Shown here: one piece after another, positions 36,560-46,014 of the stretch | Numbering within the stretch: the stretch's first letter is position 1 | Layout: each line of letters begins with the position of its first letter | Assembly (NCBI GenBank): GCA_033296685.1 | Contig: MU854337.1 | Location: 161,296 to 225,295 of the forward strand | Length of the DNA: 64,000 nucleotides | Origin: Parachaetomium inaequale | Taxonomy: Eukaryota > Ascomycota > Sordariomycetes > Sordariales > Chaetomiaceae | Direction: 5' to 3' | Translations under genes and position numbers: made by a program | Notes under the pieces: generated by a model | What the model was told of the DNA's origin: nothing | The model's database searches: none | The model's input: the letters and a program-made list of their open reading frames with translations, nothing else

Positions 36560-37755
36560 ATGTGCGGCATTCTCGGTCTGATCCTCGCCGACTCCTCGAG
36601 CGCCGACGCCGCCGTCGACCTGCACGAGAGCCTCTACTACCTGCAGCACCGCGGCCAGGACGCCTGCGGCGTGGCCACGTGCGCCACCGGCGGCCGGATA
36701 TTCCAGTGCAAGGGCAATGGCATGGCCTCCAAGGTGTTTGAGGACGGCAAGCGCGTCGCCGACCTGCCGGGTTACATGGGCATTGCCCACCTGCGGTATC
36801 CGACGGCGGGCACCAGCTCGGTATGTACTGTCGATAGGTTCTGTGGATAGGTTCCGTGTTGTCCTAAGCTGACCTTTTGTGTCTCTAGAGCGCCGAGAGC
36901 CAGCCGTTCTACGTCAACTCCCCCTACGGCATCTGCTTCGCGCACAACGGCAACCTGATCAACGCCCCCGAGCTGCGCGACTTCCTCGACAAGGAGGCCC
37001 ACCGCCACGTCAACACCGACTCGGACAGCGAGCTGATGCTCAACGTCTTTGCCAACGCCCTCAACGAGACGGGCAAGGCCCGCGTCAACGTCGACGACAT
37101 CTTCAGCTCGCTGGCCCAGACGTACCAGCGCTGCCAGGGCGCCTGGGCCGCCACCGCCATGGTCGCCGGCTTTGGCATTCTGGCCTTCCGCGACTCGTTC
37201 GGCATCCGCCCGCTGATCATGGGCAGCCGCCCGTCGGCCACCATCGAGGGCGGCACCGACTACATGCTGGCCTCGGAGAGTATTGCCCTCCGGCAGCTGG
37301 GGTTCCGCGACTTCCGCGACATCCTGCCCGGCGAGGCCGTCTTCATCCAAAAGGGCGGCCAGCCGCAGTTCCACCAGGTCGCCCCGGCGCAGGCGTACTC
37401 GCCCGACATCTTTGAGTACGTCTACTTTGCCCGCCCCGACACCATCATGGACGGCATCTCGATCAACACGAGCCGGCAGAACATGGGCGCCAAGCTGGCC
37501 GACAAGCTGCGCGAGGTGCTGGGCGAGGACGGCATCCAGGAGATCGACGTCATCATCCCCGTGCCCGAGACGAGCAACACGGCGGCGGCCGTCGTGTCGG
37601 AGCGCCTCGGCAAGCCCTTCTCCAACGGCTTCATCAAGAACCGCTACGTCTACCGCACCTTCATCCTGCCGGGCCAAAAGGCGCGCCAGAAGAGCGTCCG
37701 CCGCAAGCTGAGCGCCATGGAGTCCGAGTTCGCCGGCCGCGTCGTCTGCCTCGTC

Positions 37756-37788
<33 letters not shown>

Positions 37789-38537
37789 GAGATCGTCAGC
37801 ATGGCCCGCGAGGCCGGCGCCCGCAAGGTCATTTTCGCGAGCTGCGCCCCGCCCATCAAGCACCCGCATATCGTGGGTCCCCCCCTAACCCATTCATTCT
37901 CTGATGAGTCTAGCTAACGTCCGCCAGTACGGCATCGACCTCGCCACCCCGCAGGAACTCATCGCGCACGAAAAAACCCGCCAGGACATCGCCCGCCACA
38001 TCAACGCCGACGACGTCATCTACCAGGACCTGGACGACCTCAAGGCCGCCTGCATGGAGGTCACGCCCGGCAGCAAGGTCACCGACTTTGAGGTCGGCGT
38101 CTTCTGCGGCAAGTATAAGACCCAGGTGCCTGAGGGCTACTTTGAGCACCTCAACGAGAGCCGCGGCAAGAAGCGCAAGATTGCTGAGGAGGCGTCCTCG
38201 ACGGCGGGCGCGCCCGGTGGTGGTGGTGGTGTGGGTGGTGGGGCGTCGACGGTTGTGGGGAATAGTGGGCCGGTGAATGTTGCGAAGAGGGCGCTTGTTG
38301 ATGGGGGGGTTGGTGGGCCTGTGTCTGCGGCCGGTGGTGGTGGTGTTGATCGGGGGGGTGCTCAGGGGGAGGGGGTTAATGGGGAGGATAAGAATGCCGG
38401 GATGCAGAATCCGAGTAACAGGCAGGATATCAGGTACGTTTTTCTCTCCCCCTTTTCGTGAGTTGGGGGTTGGTTGCTAACGAGTGTTTTGTTATGATAG
38501 TCTGCATAACTGGGCGAACGAGCCGACTCCGCAATGA
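36560..38537 (+). CDS. ade4: Amidophosphoribosyltransferase (glutamine PRPP amidotransferase)
   Basis: First committed step of purine biosynthesis: PRPP plus glutamine to phosphoribosylamine. Exons 36560-36820, 36889-37872, 37928-38433 and 38501-38537 give 595 aa. The N-terminus MCGILGL exposes the catalytic Cys2 of the class II glutamine amidotransferase domain, followed by YLQHRGQDACG and AHLRYPTAG. The phosphoribosyltransferase domain carries the PRPP loop VDDSIVRGTTS. A loop with IPVPETSNTAA and an NRYVYRTFI segment are as expected. The C-terminal about 100 residues are a Gly/Val/Ala-rich low-complexity tail ending in NWANEPTPQ encoded by a tiny last exon, much longer than in bacteria. 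The gene symbol follows the yeast name. Regulation by general amino-acid control is known in yeast but not demonstrated here. Confidence 0.95.
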
Positions 38538-38673
38538 GCGTTGTTGACACAACAGTATTTGAATCACCGAATCGAACGAACCCTTGCTTGATTGGACCCT
38601 GGACCCTTGGGAGGGAGGCTTGCTTAGAAGAGTGGTCGCATTGTGCACATCCAATAGACGGATAGAAGAGGCC

Positions 38674-38722
38674 GGTTTCTGGTTTCTGGTTTCTGGTTTC
38701 TGGTTTCTGGTTTCTGGTTTCT
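38674..38722. repeat. Heptanucleotide microsatellite, seven perfect GGTTTCT units
   Basis: Seven uninterrupted copies of GGTTTCT in 49 bases, in the ADE4 3' flank, ending in GAGAGGG. Perfect repetition suggests recent slippage and length polymorphism between strains. Confidence 0.95.
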
Positions 38723-38957
38723 GAGAGGGTATGGTGTTGCTCGAAAAAAGACCCGTTTGTCACATAATGGAGGCTTGCCGCGGCATGTATGTACATTGGC
38801 GGGGGGTTGCTTCACTTACATGGGCAGCGTACCTTAGACGAGTTCGGCTGGGGGGATGAAAATGTAAAATTTGTTCATGAATCCTCTTGGGGACTGCAAG
38901 GTGTTTGTGTGATGGGTAAGTGGCTGAGAGTCGCTGATGTCTGTTTTCCTGGTAGGA

Positions 38958-39208
38958 AGAGAGATAAAGTAGGTGCCTGATAGGTAGGGGGGACAGAAGA
39001 GATGAGACAGGGGAGAAAATAAGAGATGCGAGGAAAGGAGAAAGGGGAAGAAAGGAGGTAAAGATATAATAAAGATAGAGTAGGAAAGAAGAGAGGAAGG
39101 TTAAAGAGGTAAAGGAAAGAAAGGTAAGAAAGAGAGAAAAGTAAGAAGAGTGAAAAGAAGGGAAAAGGAAGAAAGTAAGAAGAGGAAAAAGGAAAGGGAA
39201 AATAAACC
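38958..39208. repeat. Long polypurine (GA-rich) tract
   Basis: About 250 bases almost free of C and poor in T on the plus strand, made of varied GAAAGGA, GAGAAAAGTAAG and AGGAAAAA units without a fixed period. A similar but shorter stretch recurs at 40268-40420. Such tracts can form triplex DNA; no function is claimed. Confidence 0.75.
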
Positions 39209-39402
39209 GTTGTCGAATCTTGGTCATAGTCATCGCCCTGGTCGTCCCCCTAGTCGTTGTCATGGTGTCGGTAGTTGTCGCTGTCGTCGTCGTCGTCCAT
39301 TTCCTTGTAATTGGACAGGGTTAGGGTAGTGCACTGGTAACCTCGGAGGTCCTCGTCTTCATATGCCAACTTACATGTCGTCCCTGAACCACTGGCAACA
39401 CA

Positions 39403-40264
39403 ATGGCGCAGCCGTCATCGCCGCTGGAGGGCCGCACCGTATTTCCCACCGAGCCACCCCTGGGCCCAGGCGCGCGTGATCAAGCCTGGCGCAGATTCTA
39501 CCGCATCGTTGATCGCTTTGACTCCAAGTGTGACAATGGCCAAGGAACCGACGTTGCCAGTGGTGCCCAATACAGGCATGCTCAACTCATCCGCCTCACG
39601 TACGACTATGCGCAGCCGTCTGTCGCGCAGGATAACTTCCTGCGGGCTTTCTTTTGCTCCTTGGGGCTACCCCTGGACGGCGGCCAGAACGCCGGCGGCG
39701 ACGACAACAGCGACAACAACAGTGAGGACATTATCATCGAGGACATTGACAGCGACTTGGAGGAGCGGGTTCGGTCGAGCTTCTTCGCCTTTGCGGATCA
39801 CTGATTGACAATTTCTTCCTCCCCAGTACGCTCGATAAGCATCCACCAGGTGGTTCCCTTCCCCAATTTCACACTGACGCAGCCCAGTCAAAGCCACCGG
39901 TCGAACGACGCCCCAGCCGTCTCCCGCGTTCCATTCCGCCATTGAGAGACTGCAAGCCGGAGATGAGTTTGCAAGCACCTCGGATCGGCTCTCAGCGTTA
40001 CGCGGTGCCTGCCTCGTCCGCGACCACCATCGTTGCGTCGTTTCACGCAGCTTCGACTGGCCTGAAGCCAATCGCCGGTTCAGGAGAGACTCTAGCAGCG
40101 CCCGAGACGACGACGGCACTCTGCTCGAGGATGGATCGCTTCCGTTTCGCCACTTGGAAGTGGCTTACATTCTTCCACGTTCCCTGACGAAGCTCAGACA
40201 AGGCTTAGAATTGGTACGCCAACCTAGCAAGCTGCATCTTCCATCCGGGTTGATGTGGTCTTGA
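39403..40264 (+). pseudogene. HNH-endonuclease-domain protein gene, frameshifted and 3'-truncated
   Basis: The first 133 codons (MAQPSSPLEGRTVFP...) look like the N-terminal part of fungal HNH-nuclease proteins with RRFYRIVDRFDSKCDN and AQLIRLTYDYAQPS. At 39800 the frame ends in TGA after FADH, while the expected continuation LIDNFFLP is read one base back, so one base has been lost. A 62-nt GT..AG intron (39826-39887) then leads into IKATGRTTPQPSPAFHSAIERLQAGDEF and an HNH-like segment: ALRGACLVRDHHRCVVSR, then HLEVAYILPRSLTKL. The His/Asn end of the HNH fold and the family's C-terminus are missing; the frame stops at 40262-40264 and purine-rich DNA follows. Family assignment is from motif recognition. 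A sequencing error could explain the frameshift but not the truncation. Confidence 0.65.
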
Positions 40265-40584
40265 GTGGGGACGGGAGACGGCGGGAGAGATGAGAAAAGG
40301 GGTCGTAGAAGAGAGACGACAAGGAGAAAAGATAGCACGAGAAAAGATAGTAGGAGGGAATGGAGTAAAGATAGTAGTGGGAAACGAGGCCGATAAAGGG
40401 GATGAATACTAACCCGTTATAAAATCAGGGGAAAATGGCAAAATAAAAAAAGTTAAAATGCTTCTCGGAGCACTCGCTTGCGGAATGAGCTTCCTAAGCA
40501 GATCAGGTGGGGCTTCTCACTTTCACAGGAGTTAGGACAAGCAGTTTCAACAAGATGGGAGCAAATCTGGTAGTATTGTACGGA

Positions 40585-40716
40585 AGGAAGAAAAGAAAAA
40601 AAAAAAATTTCCAAAGAAAAAAAAAAAAATTTCCAAAGAAAAAAAAAAGGAAAGAAAAAACAAACTCCGAAGCAAAGGAGAGAGGGAAAAAAAACTTCCC
40701 CTTAAAAAAAAAAAAA
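40585..40716. repeat. A-rich near-tandem units
   Basis: A10-13 runs alternate with TTTCCAAAG, CAAACTCCGAAGC and CTTCCCCTT interruptions. The first two units (A-run plus ATTTCCAAAG) are near-identical and about 22 bases long. Confidence 0.7.
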
Positions 40717-41275
40717 ACACCAGCCTAGTTCATTGCCATCTGCTTCATCGTTAGCACCGTACACTTAGTATTGGAGGTAATGGACAGCAGGGGGCTAAAC
40801 TTACGTCCTCTCCGGGCTCGCGAGGGCCGGGGGCTTCTCCCCCATTCCGGGGCTCCGGGGCGGGGTTGGGGGTGGTGGTGGTGGCCTGGGTCGGCGGCGG
40901 CGGCAACGGCGGCAGCGGAAGCTGCGCCGGGGCAGGGGCGGGAGCGGGGAGGGCCCGGGCGGCATCGCGGGCGGCAGCGCGGCGCGCGCGCCTTCGCGCA
41001 TTGCGCGAAGGTCCGGGAGGAGGGAGCGGCTGTATTTGATTCCGTCAGTTCATGAAAAACTCCCCAATGGACAACTGCTTACCAGTCCATACATCTCCTA
41101 CGGATATAGTTAGTATTGAACAAGGGTCAAGTAGAGGGCGAGATGGGGCGAAACTTACACTAAGCGCCGTGCGTACGGCCCAAGCAGCAGCAGCGGCAGC
41201 CTCCCTCGGGTTGTCAGAGGTGAACGAATAAAGGCTCCTCTGCCGGCCGGGGCGATGCTGCCACTGCTGCTGCTG

Positions 41276-41467
41276 TCATTGCTGTTGCTGTGGCGGGAGG
41301 GGGGCCCGCCGCTGTTGCTGCTGCTGCGGCTGTGGCTGTTGTTGCTGCAGCTGCCGGAGCAGCTCCGCCCGGTGCTCCTGCTGCTGCTGCATCTGCTGCA
41401 GCGTCTGCAGCACCTGGTCGAGGGCGGAAGGGGGCGGCGGCCCTTGGTCCATGTTTGATACTGCCAT
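41276..41467 (-). other. Possible exon encoding a Gln-rich segment (unassigned)
   Basis: Minus strand from the ATG at 41467 reads MAVSNMDQGPPPPSALDQ, then LQTLQQMQQQQ and HRAELLRQLQQQQ for 63 codons to a stop in CAG/CTG repeats. The same strand carries splice-like motifs around it (donors near 41874, 41610 and 41158; an acceptor near 41100). Beyond the stop the same frame continues with more Gln, then SFTSDNPREAAAAAAAWAVRTALS. This could be a decayed Gln-rich or Gag-like gene, or chance within a CTG repeat. No function assigned. Confidence 0.25.
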
Positions 41468-44001
41468 CGTTAATACAACGAGCAGTGTATGGGTTGTGTG
41501 TGTCTGGCTTACTGTTTGTTTCTGCCTGTTATGGTCAGTTACAGAACAATAAATAAACCGAAGAGGTACCAGCAGAAACAAGGATAGGCGACGATGCCTG
41601 GGATGAGACTTACACGAAGAAAAGAAAGGAGACGGCAGAAAAATCGTCGTTGATCTACAAGAATGTCAGCATTTAGTGGTGCAGTGATGGTGGCCGTCGA
41701 CGAGGCCGGGGACTCGGGAAGTGGTGATGGGAGCAGCGACGACATCGGGCCGCAAGCCAAAGAGAGTCAGAGATGAGCGACTTGCATCTGCAAGACCGCG
41801 ACTGCAAGACTACAACAGTTCTGCTCGATTGTATCATGATGGAATGAAGGGAGCGGGCGGTAGTGGGAGGTGCACTTACCGCTGTTGACGAAGGCCGAAG
41901 AAAAAAAAGAGAAGAGGAAAGGAAGAGGAGAGCGAATTTGCGTCAAGTAAGGTAAATATTGTGGCCTGACGCGCGGGACTCAGAATGCCCAAATTTAAGT
42001 TGGCAGGAGAGAGCGGTTCTCGTGGCTTGTTGTGAGCTTGGTTAAGGGGAAGGAGCGAGCCCAGCGATTCCAGGGCCTCCAGGCTCTGCCACCTCAGAAA
42101 CACAGAGAATGATCTGAACTTGGGGGGGATTACGCACTGCCATGGGCATTTAATTGAAGGACTACACACTGATGCTACATGGTCTGGATGGATCGGAGTC
42201 CAGTTTGTGTGGTTCGGCGCAGACCAGCAAGCAGTGAAGCGCTCGACCGAGTCAACGGCGGTTAACTGATGCTGATCGTTGCTCCCGAATCATCCAACAA
42301 GTTGTGGGATCACTGAACAAGAGAAAGTCGAGAAGACTTGTGGTTTAAAGGTTGTGGCAGCTCTCGATATGGTTGTCGACAGCGCTCAGAGCCGCATGTC
42401 AACGGCTGTCATGCTTTGGCGAAGAGAGGCAATCTGGTGCTTAACAGGTCAGACCGTACTTAACTCCGGGAAAGTGGCCAAAACGTGTTTAGATGCCCGA
42501 GTCTTGGCGCTAAGCGAGACGAGTGTTGCTGAACCCGTGTGGTGAGCCAGAGAAAGAAGGGAAAGCGAAGAGAACTTTACCTCTCGGGAAAAATGGAAAC
42601 GGTTGCCACCAATTGTCCACCGCTCGCAGAAACGCCGCATCGCCCGGCCAGGACAATGCCCCAACGTTCAATACCCAGCAACAGCTTCCCACGCCCATTG
42701 CCCTGAAGCTTTGCGCAGAAAACGCAGACATCTCCAGCAAAGACATCCAACACCAGCAAGGACTCCGCCGTTCAGATTCTAGAACCACCAAACGAACCGA
42801 CGGCAAAAGCACCACACCAAGTACACGGGCAGCACCATGCCCAGAAACGCGGACGTCGCCGCCGAAACGTCAAGAACAATGGGGTACCAGCCAGAAATGT
42901 TCCCAATCTTTTGATCGGGGAGACTGAGGAGGAAGCCGCGGTCGACACAGCAAGCCTAGCTCTCGGGGCAAGCGCACTTCTTCAGGAGGTTGAAGAGCTC
43001 CCGGTGACATTGGGCCGTGATCCAGTCCTTGAATGGCTGGACGTTGCCTTTGTCGCGCCAGTATTAGGTGGCGGCCCCGAGCATATGGTCGACCAGCCTC
43101 CAGCCATTAGCTGGGCTGGCTAGACTGGGGGAGACAAAACCCATTGGACGACGGTGCGGCGTTGGCGTCGGGGACAGGCTGGAAGGAGCTATTCGGAGGG
43201 TCGGCAAAGGACAGAAAGGCAGATGGCCGCAGGACTGAGGTCTCGTCTTAAGTCGTCTGTAGTAGACGAGGTGTTGTTCTTGGGCTTGAACCAAGAGTCG
43301 AGCTTGGCTTGCTTCGACCGCCCGGGGGTCTTGGTCTTGGTCGTAGCCAGAGGGCTCAGCAGTTGTTCCCGGCAGTCACAGCTGACAGAGTCCAGGAACT
43401 CATCATTGCCACCGAGACCGGAACCCGTGGCTCGGGCCGACACCCCCTGGTCACGACCGAGAACTGTCTGCGCCGGCCTCCCCTGGCCACGACCAAGAAC
43501 CCTCCGCGCCAGGCCCTCAGTGATGATGCCAGGGAGAAGCTCAATCCACTCGGCGTATCCAGCTCCTTGAGATCCCAGCCGTCGTTGTGCAGATGCTGGA
43601 GGGTGGCTTGGATGTGGTTTTCGACGGTGCGTGCGGGAGATATTGTTGCGTATCGTTGTGATAGTGGTTACCGAGTCAAGGGTAAATTCAGGGGCTGCGT
43701 AGACAAAAAGAGGTCGAAAAGTTCTCAATTATCGCGGCGCTGAATTCGGACTCGATGATGCAAAAACAGAAGACAGTTCTCTGGGTGCCCAAATCTTTTG
43801 CCCTACCACGCACTCTTCCTTCCGTCCTCGAGGTTTCTGTTCTGGCTCCTTCTTGATCAAGCAGCTCAACCTGATGATGCAGGAATCTGAGGCAGGGACC
43901 TCAGGCAGGAGGTATCACACAATCGCAGGTGATCTGGCAGAACACGAGTCTCGTGTCCAAGTTGATCTGGAGGGACTGTCTTGACATTGGGGATATATCC
44001 T

Positions 44002-44078
44002 CTTTCCGGTCTCTGAACACGATTCCTCGTGTGCTCACCGCTGGCAAAGATTCTGGGTTCGATCCCCAGGCGGGTCGA
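44002..44078 (+). pseudogene. Truncated tRNA-Arg(CCG) copy retaining the intron and 3' half
   Basis: From CTTTCCGG onward it matches the intact tRNA-Arg at 44867-44970 through the anticodon, the whole intron, the anticodon 3' stem and the T arm (CTGGG TTCGATC CCCAG), with about two differences in 77 bases. The acceptor 5' strand, D arm and A-box are absent, replaced by unrelated sequence. It cannot form a tRNA. The retained intron points to a DNA-level duplication or to copying of a pre-tRNA. Confidence 0.8.
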
Positions 44079-44397
44079 GCTTGGAACTGGCTCGATGTCA
44101 CATCTTCACCCTGCAAAATAACACATGGCATTCTCACTGGTCTAGAGTCCGCAGGGACAGAAATGACTGTTCTTGATCACGGTTCGTCGACCCCTAACCA
44201 CTAGAGTCTAAGTGCAATTGCATTTCAAGCAGCACCAAGAGTCAGGGGTTAGGGTTAGGGTCAACACACCGCTTCCCCCCTAACAAAGAAGATTGCATGC
44301 GTCCCCTGATGAACACGCTAAAAGGGGAGTTCCCAAAAAGAGGTCTGAACTCGTCACAAGCTCCCAAAAAGCGAAGGACCTAGGGTAGTCCTAGAAT
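44079..44397. other. Spacer between tRNA-Arg remnant and tRNA-Phe
   Basis: About 320 bases without a gene. It includes the two-unit TTAGGG telomere-like motif (separate entry) and a CTCTAGTGGTTAGGGG-like string on the minus strand near 44197-44212 that resembles a tRNA D-loop but has no partner arms. Confidence 0.5.
44249..44260. repeat. Two tandem TTAGGG units (interstitial telomere-like motif)
   Basis: TTAGGGTTAGGG preceded by GGGG and followed by TCAACAC. TTAGGG is the telomere repeat of filamentous ascomycetes. Two units may be chance or a scar of a repaired break. Confidence 0.5.
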
Positions 44398-44490
44398 TGC
44401 GGTTTATGTGGATCGAACACATGACCTTCAGATTTGAGTTTCCCGAAGTTTGACTTCAGTCTGACGCTCTCCCAACTGAGCTAAACCCGC
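44398..44490 (-). tRNA. tRNA-Phe (GAA), intron-containing
   Basis: Acceptor stem GCGGGTT pairs with AAACCGC and the discriminator is A. The A-box is TAGCTCAGTTGG, the anticodon stem TCAGA/TCTGA, and the loop CTGAAG carries anticodon GAA. A 19-20 nt intron (TCAAACTTCGGGAAACTCA) lies after position 37 as usual. The T arm is ATGTG TTCGATC CACAT. All arms are sound. Confidence 0.95.
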
Positions 44491-44866
44491 TGATGATTGG
44501 TGGTTTCTGTGAGAGGAAGACTGAAGTCTGTGGGGAGTGGTGGTGGAGTAGGGCTGGGCGGGTGGCTCGGGGTTCGTCATAAGGAAATTGATTTTTTTTT
44601 TGGCTCTCAGGGGTAAGCAACGGAATCACTCCAGGGAATGGGAATGCGTGGTTGTAGCACGCGGGAGTCCAAGTTAAAACTCTGAAATGCGGGGCGAGGT
44701 TGGACAAGTGTTGGCAGTTAGATGTTTGCAGAACTCGAGATGCTCAACGTGCCAACAATGATCTAGAGCTCACTTCTGGAAGGCTATACTACACCTATTC
44801 ATATGTAAAAAAAAAAAAAAAAAATGGTGTGTATCCCTGGTTATCAAGGGAAGAGAACCAAAATAT
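44491..44866. other. Spacer between tRNA-Phe and tRNA-Arg
   Basis: 376 bases with a T9 run near 44590 and an A20-type run at 44806-44824, otherwise no recognisable element. Confidence 0.5.
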
Positions 44867-44970
44867 CGACCAGCCTGGGGATCGAACCCAGAATCTTTGC
44901 CAGCGGTGAGAACACGAGGAATCGTGTTCAGAGACCGGAAAGCAACGCCCTACCATTGGGCCAACCGGCC
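44867..44970 (-). tRNA. tRNA-Arg (CCG), intron-containing
   Basis: Acceptor GGCCGGT pairs with GCTGGTC (three wobbles); the discriminator is G. A-box TGGCCCAATGG; D stem GCCC/GGGC; anticodon stem TTGCT/GGCAA; loop TTCCGG with anticodon CCG. An intron of about 31 nt (TCTCTGAACACGATTCC..., ending CACCGC) lies after position 37 and contains an inverted AACACGA/TCGTGTT. T arm CTGGG TTCGATC CCCAG is perfect. A truncated copy lies at 44002-44078. Confidence 0.88.
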
Positions 44971-45468
44971 AGTGAGCTGATTTGTTGAAAGCACCGAGCA
45001 GAAGGAGGGTACATGAGTCGGGAAGCGTCCGGAGGGGCGGCACGGGGGGTGGCGATTCGACTTTTCCGGTGTGGGGTAACCCGGGCTGTTTCAGCTGCAG
45101 TCTGCACGTGATGCTCGGCTCTGGGAGCACACGAGTTTGTTCACGGGGTGCAGAGTGCTCTTTGAGAGCCGGAGGAGCCCTCTTCTCCCATGTTCGGGTT
45201 CAACTTGCTTTACCCCTGAGTGCCCTTCCCACGAAAAGTACATGCTTCCCCAACGCTGTGAGAGCCGCCCTCGGCGCAGTCTGCTATCTCTGGCTTTCGC
45301 AGAGTCCGTTGATGTCTTCAAAGTCGCATTTACACATCATCAAGATTCTTGAACGGTCGAGTTCCCAAGTCGTCCCCTCATCTGCAACTTCAAAAATGAA
45401 CCCCCCCTTGCCGCACCCAGGAATCCAATCCAACAACAAAAAGATGCTGTGCACCCCTGAACATCTAA
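44971..45468. other. Spacer between tRNA-Arg and tRNA-Glu
   Basis: About 0.5 kb. An open frame of 181 codons crosses it on the plus strand but runs straight through the tRNA-Glu gene and has no domain, so it is taken as chance. Nothing else recognised. Confidence 0.5.
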
Positions 45469-45560
45469 CTCGGATACCGGGAGTCGAACCCGGGGCTGTT
45501 GAGAGAGCAGTCACTCCTGAGGAGTGAGAGTCAACGATGTTGCCGCTACACCATACCCGA
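45469..45560 (-). tRNA. tRNA-Glu (CTC), intron-containing
   Basis: Acceptor TCGGGTA pairs with TATCCGA; discriminator G. D stem GTGT/ACAT; anticodon stem GTTGA/TCAAC; loop CTCTCA gives anticodon CTC. An intron of about 20 nt (CTCCTCAGGAGTGACTGCTC) follows position 37 and includes a CTCC/GGAG hairpin. T arm CCGGG TTCGACT CCCGG is perfect. Confidence 0.92.
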
Positions 45561-45770
45561 GTCCGGATTTGAATGGTTTAGACAGGGGTTGCTTGTTGCA
45601 GACTGGGCCGTCGAATGGCCTTTTATTTCGTTTGCTTTCTTGTGGAATTTTTGGGTGGAAAAGTGAGGCATTTTGTGTCACTCAGGGGTGGAACTCAGGG
45701 GCGGCGGCGGCTTACCCCACCCCGCTCCGATAATGGAGTGCCCAGCCATTCCTGCCCAACAAGAGTCTAC

Positions 45771-45855
45771 GGGCATATGGTCTAGTGGTATGATTTCTGT
45801 TTTGCAATGCCTCGTTGATTACAGACGGTCCCGCGTTCGATCCGCGGTATGTCCA
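45771..45855 (+). tRNA. tRNA-Ala (TGC), intron-containing
   Basis: Acceptor GGGCATA pairs with TATGTCC and includes the G3:U70 wobble that specifies alanine; discriminator A. A-box TGGTCTAGTGG; anticodon stem TCTGT/ACAGA; loop TTTGCA gives anticodon TGC. A short intron of about 12 nt (ATGCCTCGTTGA) follows position 37. T arm CCGCG TTCGATC CGCGG is perfect. The D stem has one weak pair. A tRNA-Pro-like D arm makes Pro the alternative family, but the anticodon argues for Ala. Confidence 0.88.
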
Positions 45856-46014
45856 ACCAAGCGCCCGCCGGGGCATGACCAACGACTCTCTTTTTGATCA
45901 TCGTGCTCAATCCCAACCCTTTTCCTTTTTGTTATTCCTCCTTGTAATAACATTGACAGCCCCCATGTCCCCATTGGCATCAACAACCCGCTTAATGGAG
46001 TATGATATGGAAGC

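Larger units (their letters stand above)
38538..39402. other. Repeat-rich spacer after ADE4
   Basis: Holds the GGTTTCT microsatellite and a 250-base purine tract (separate entries) and marks the start of an 8 kb gene-poor stretch. No coding frame is supportable. Confidence 0.5.
40265..44001. other. Gene-poor stretch with A-tracts, GC- and CTG-rich low complexity
   Basis: 3.7 kb without an intact gene. It contains A-rich near-tandem units (40.6 kb), a GGC/GCGCGC-rich block (40850-41030), CAG/CTG repeats (41190-41440) inside a possible Gln-rich exon, and several splice-like motifs on the minus strand. Between 42.5 and 43.7 kb coding-like fragments occur in different frames, for example plus-strand codons reading QKRGRRRRNVKNNGVP then EEEAAVDTASLALGAS, without a joined frame. 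These may be remnants of degraded genes. Confidence 0.4.

Noticed and set aside
38958..40430. Purine-rich tracts as a CRISPR-like or satellite array
   Set aside because: No regular period, spacers or conserved units; composition bias only. CRISPR is not expected in a fungal nucleus.
42660..43125. Plus-strand coding-like fragment with an AT-hook-like QKRGRRRR
   Set aside because: No ATG in frame, upstream TGA, and no consistent join to neighbours; described only as a possible gene remnant.
43189..43728. Minus-strand frame with a PCNA-box-like QAKLDSWF near its end
   Set aside because: It lies in a region where frames on both strands are open at once, has no splice support or homology I can recognise, and an eight-residue motif is too weak.
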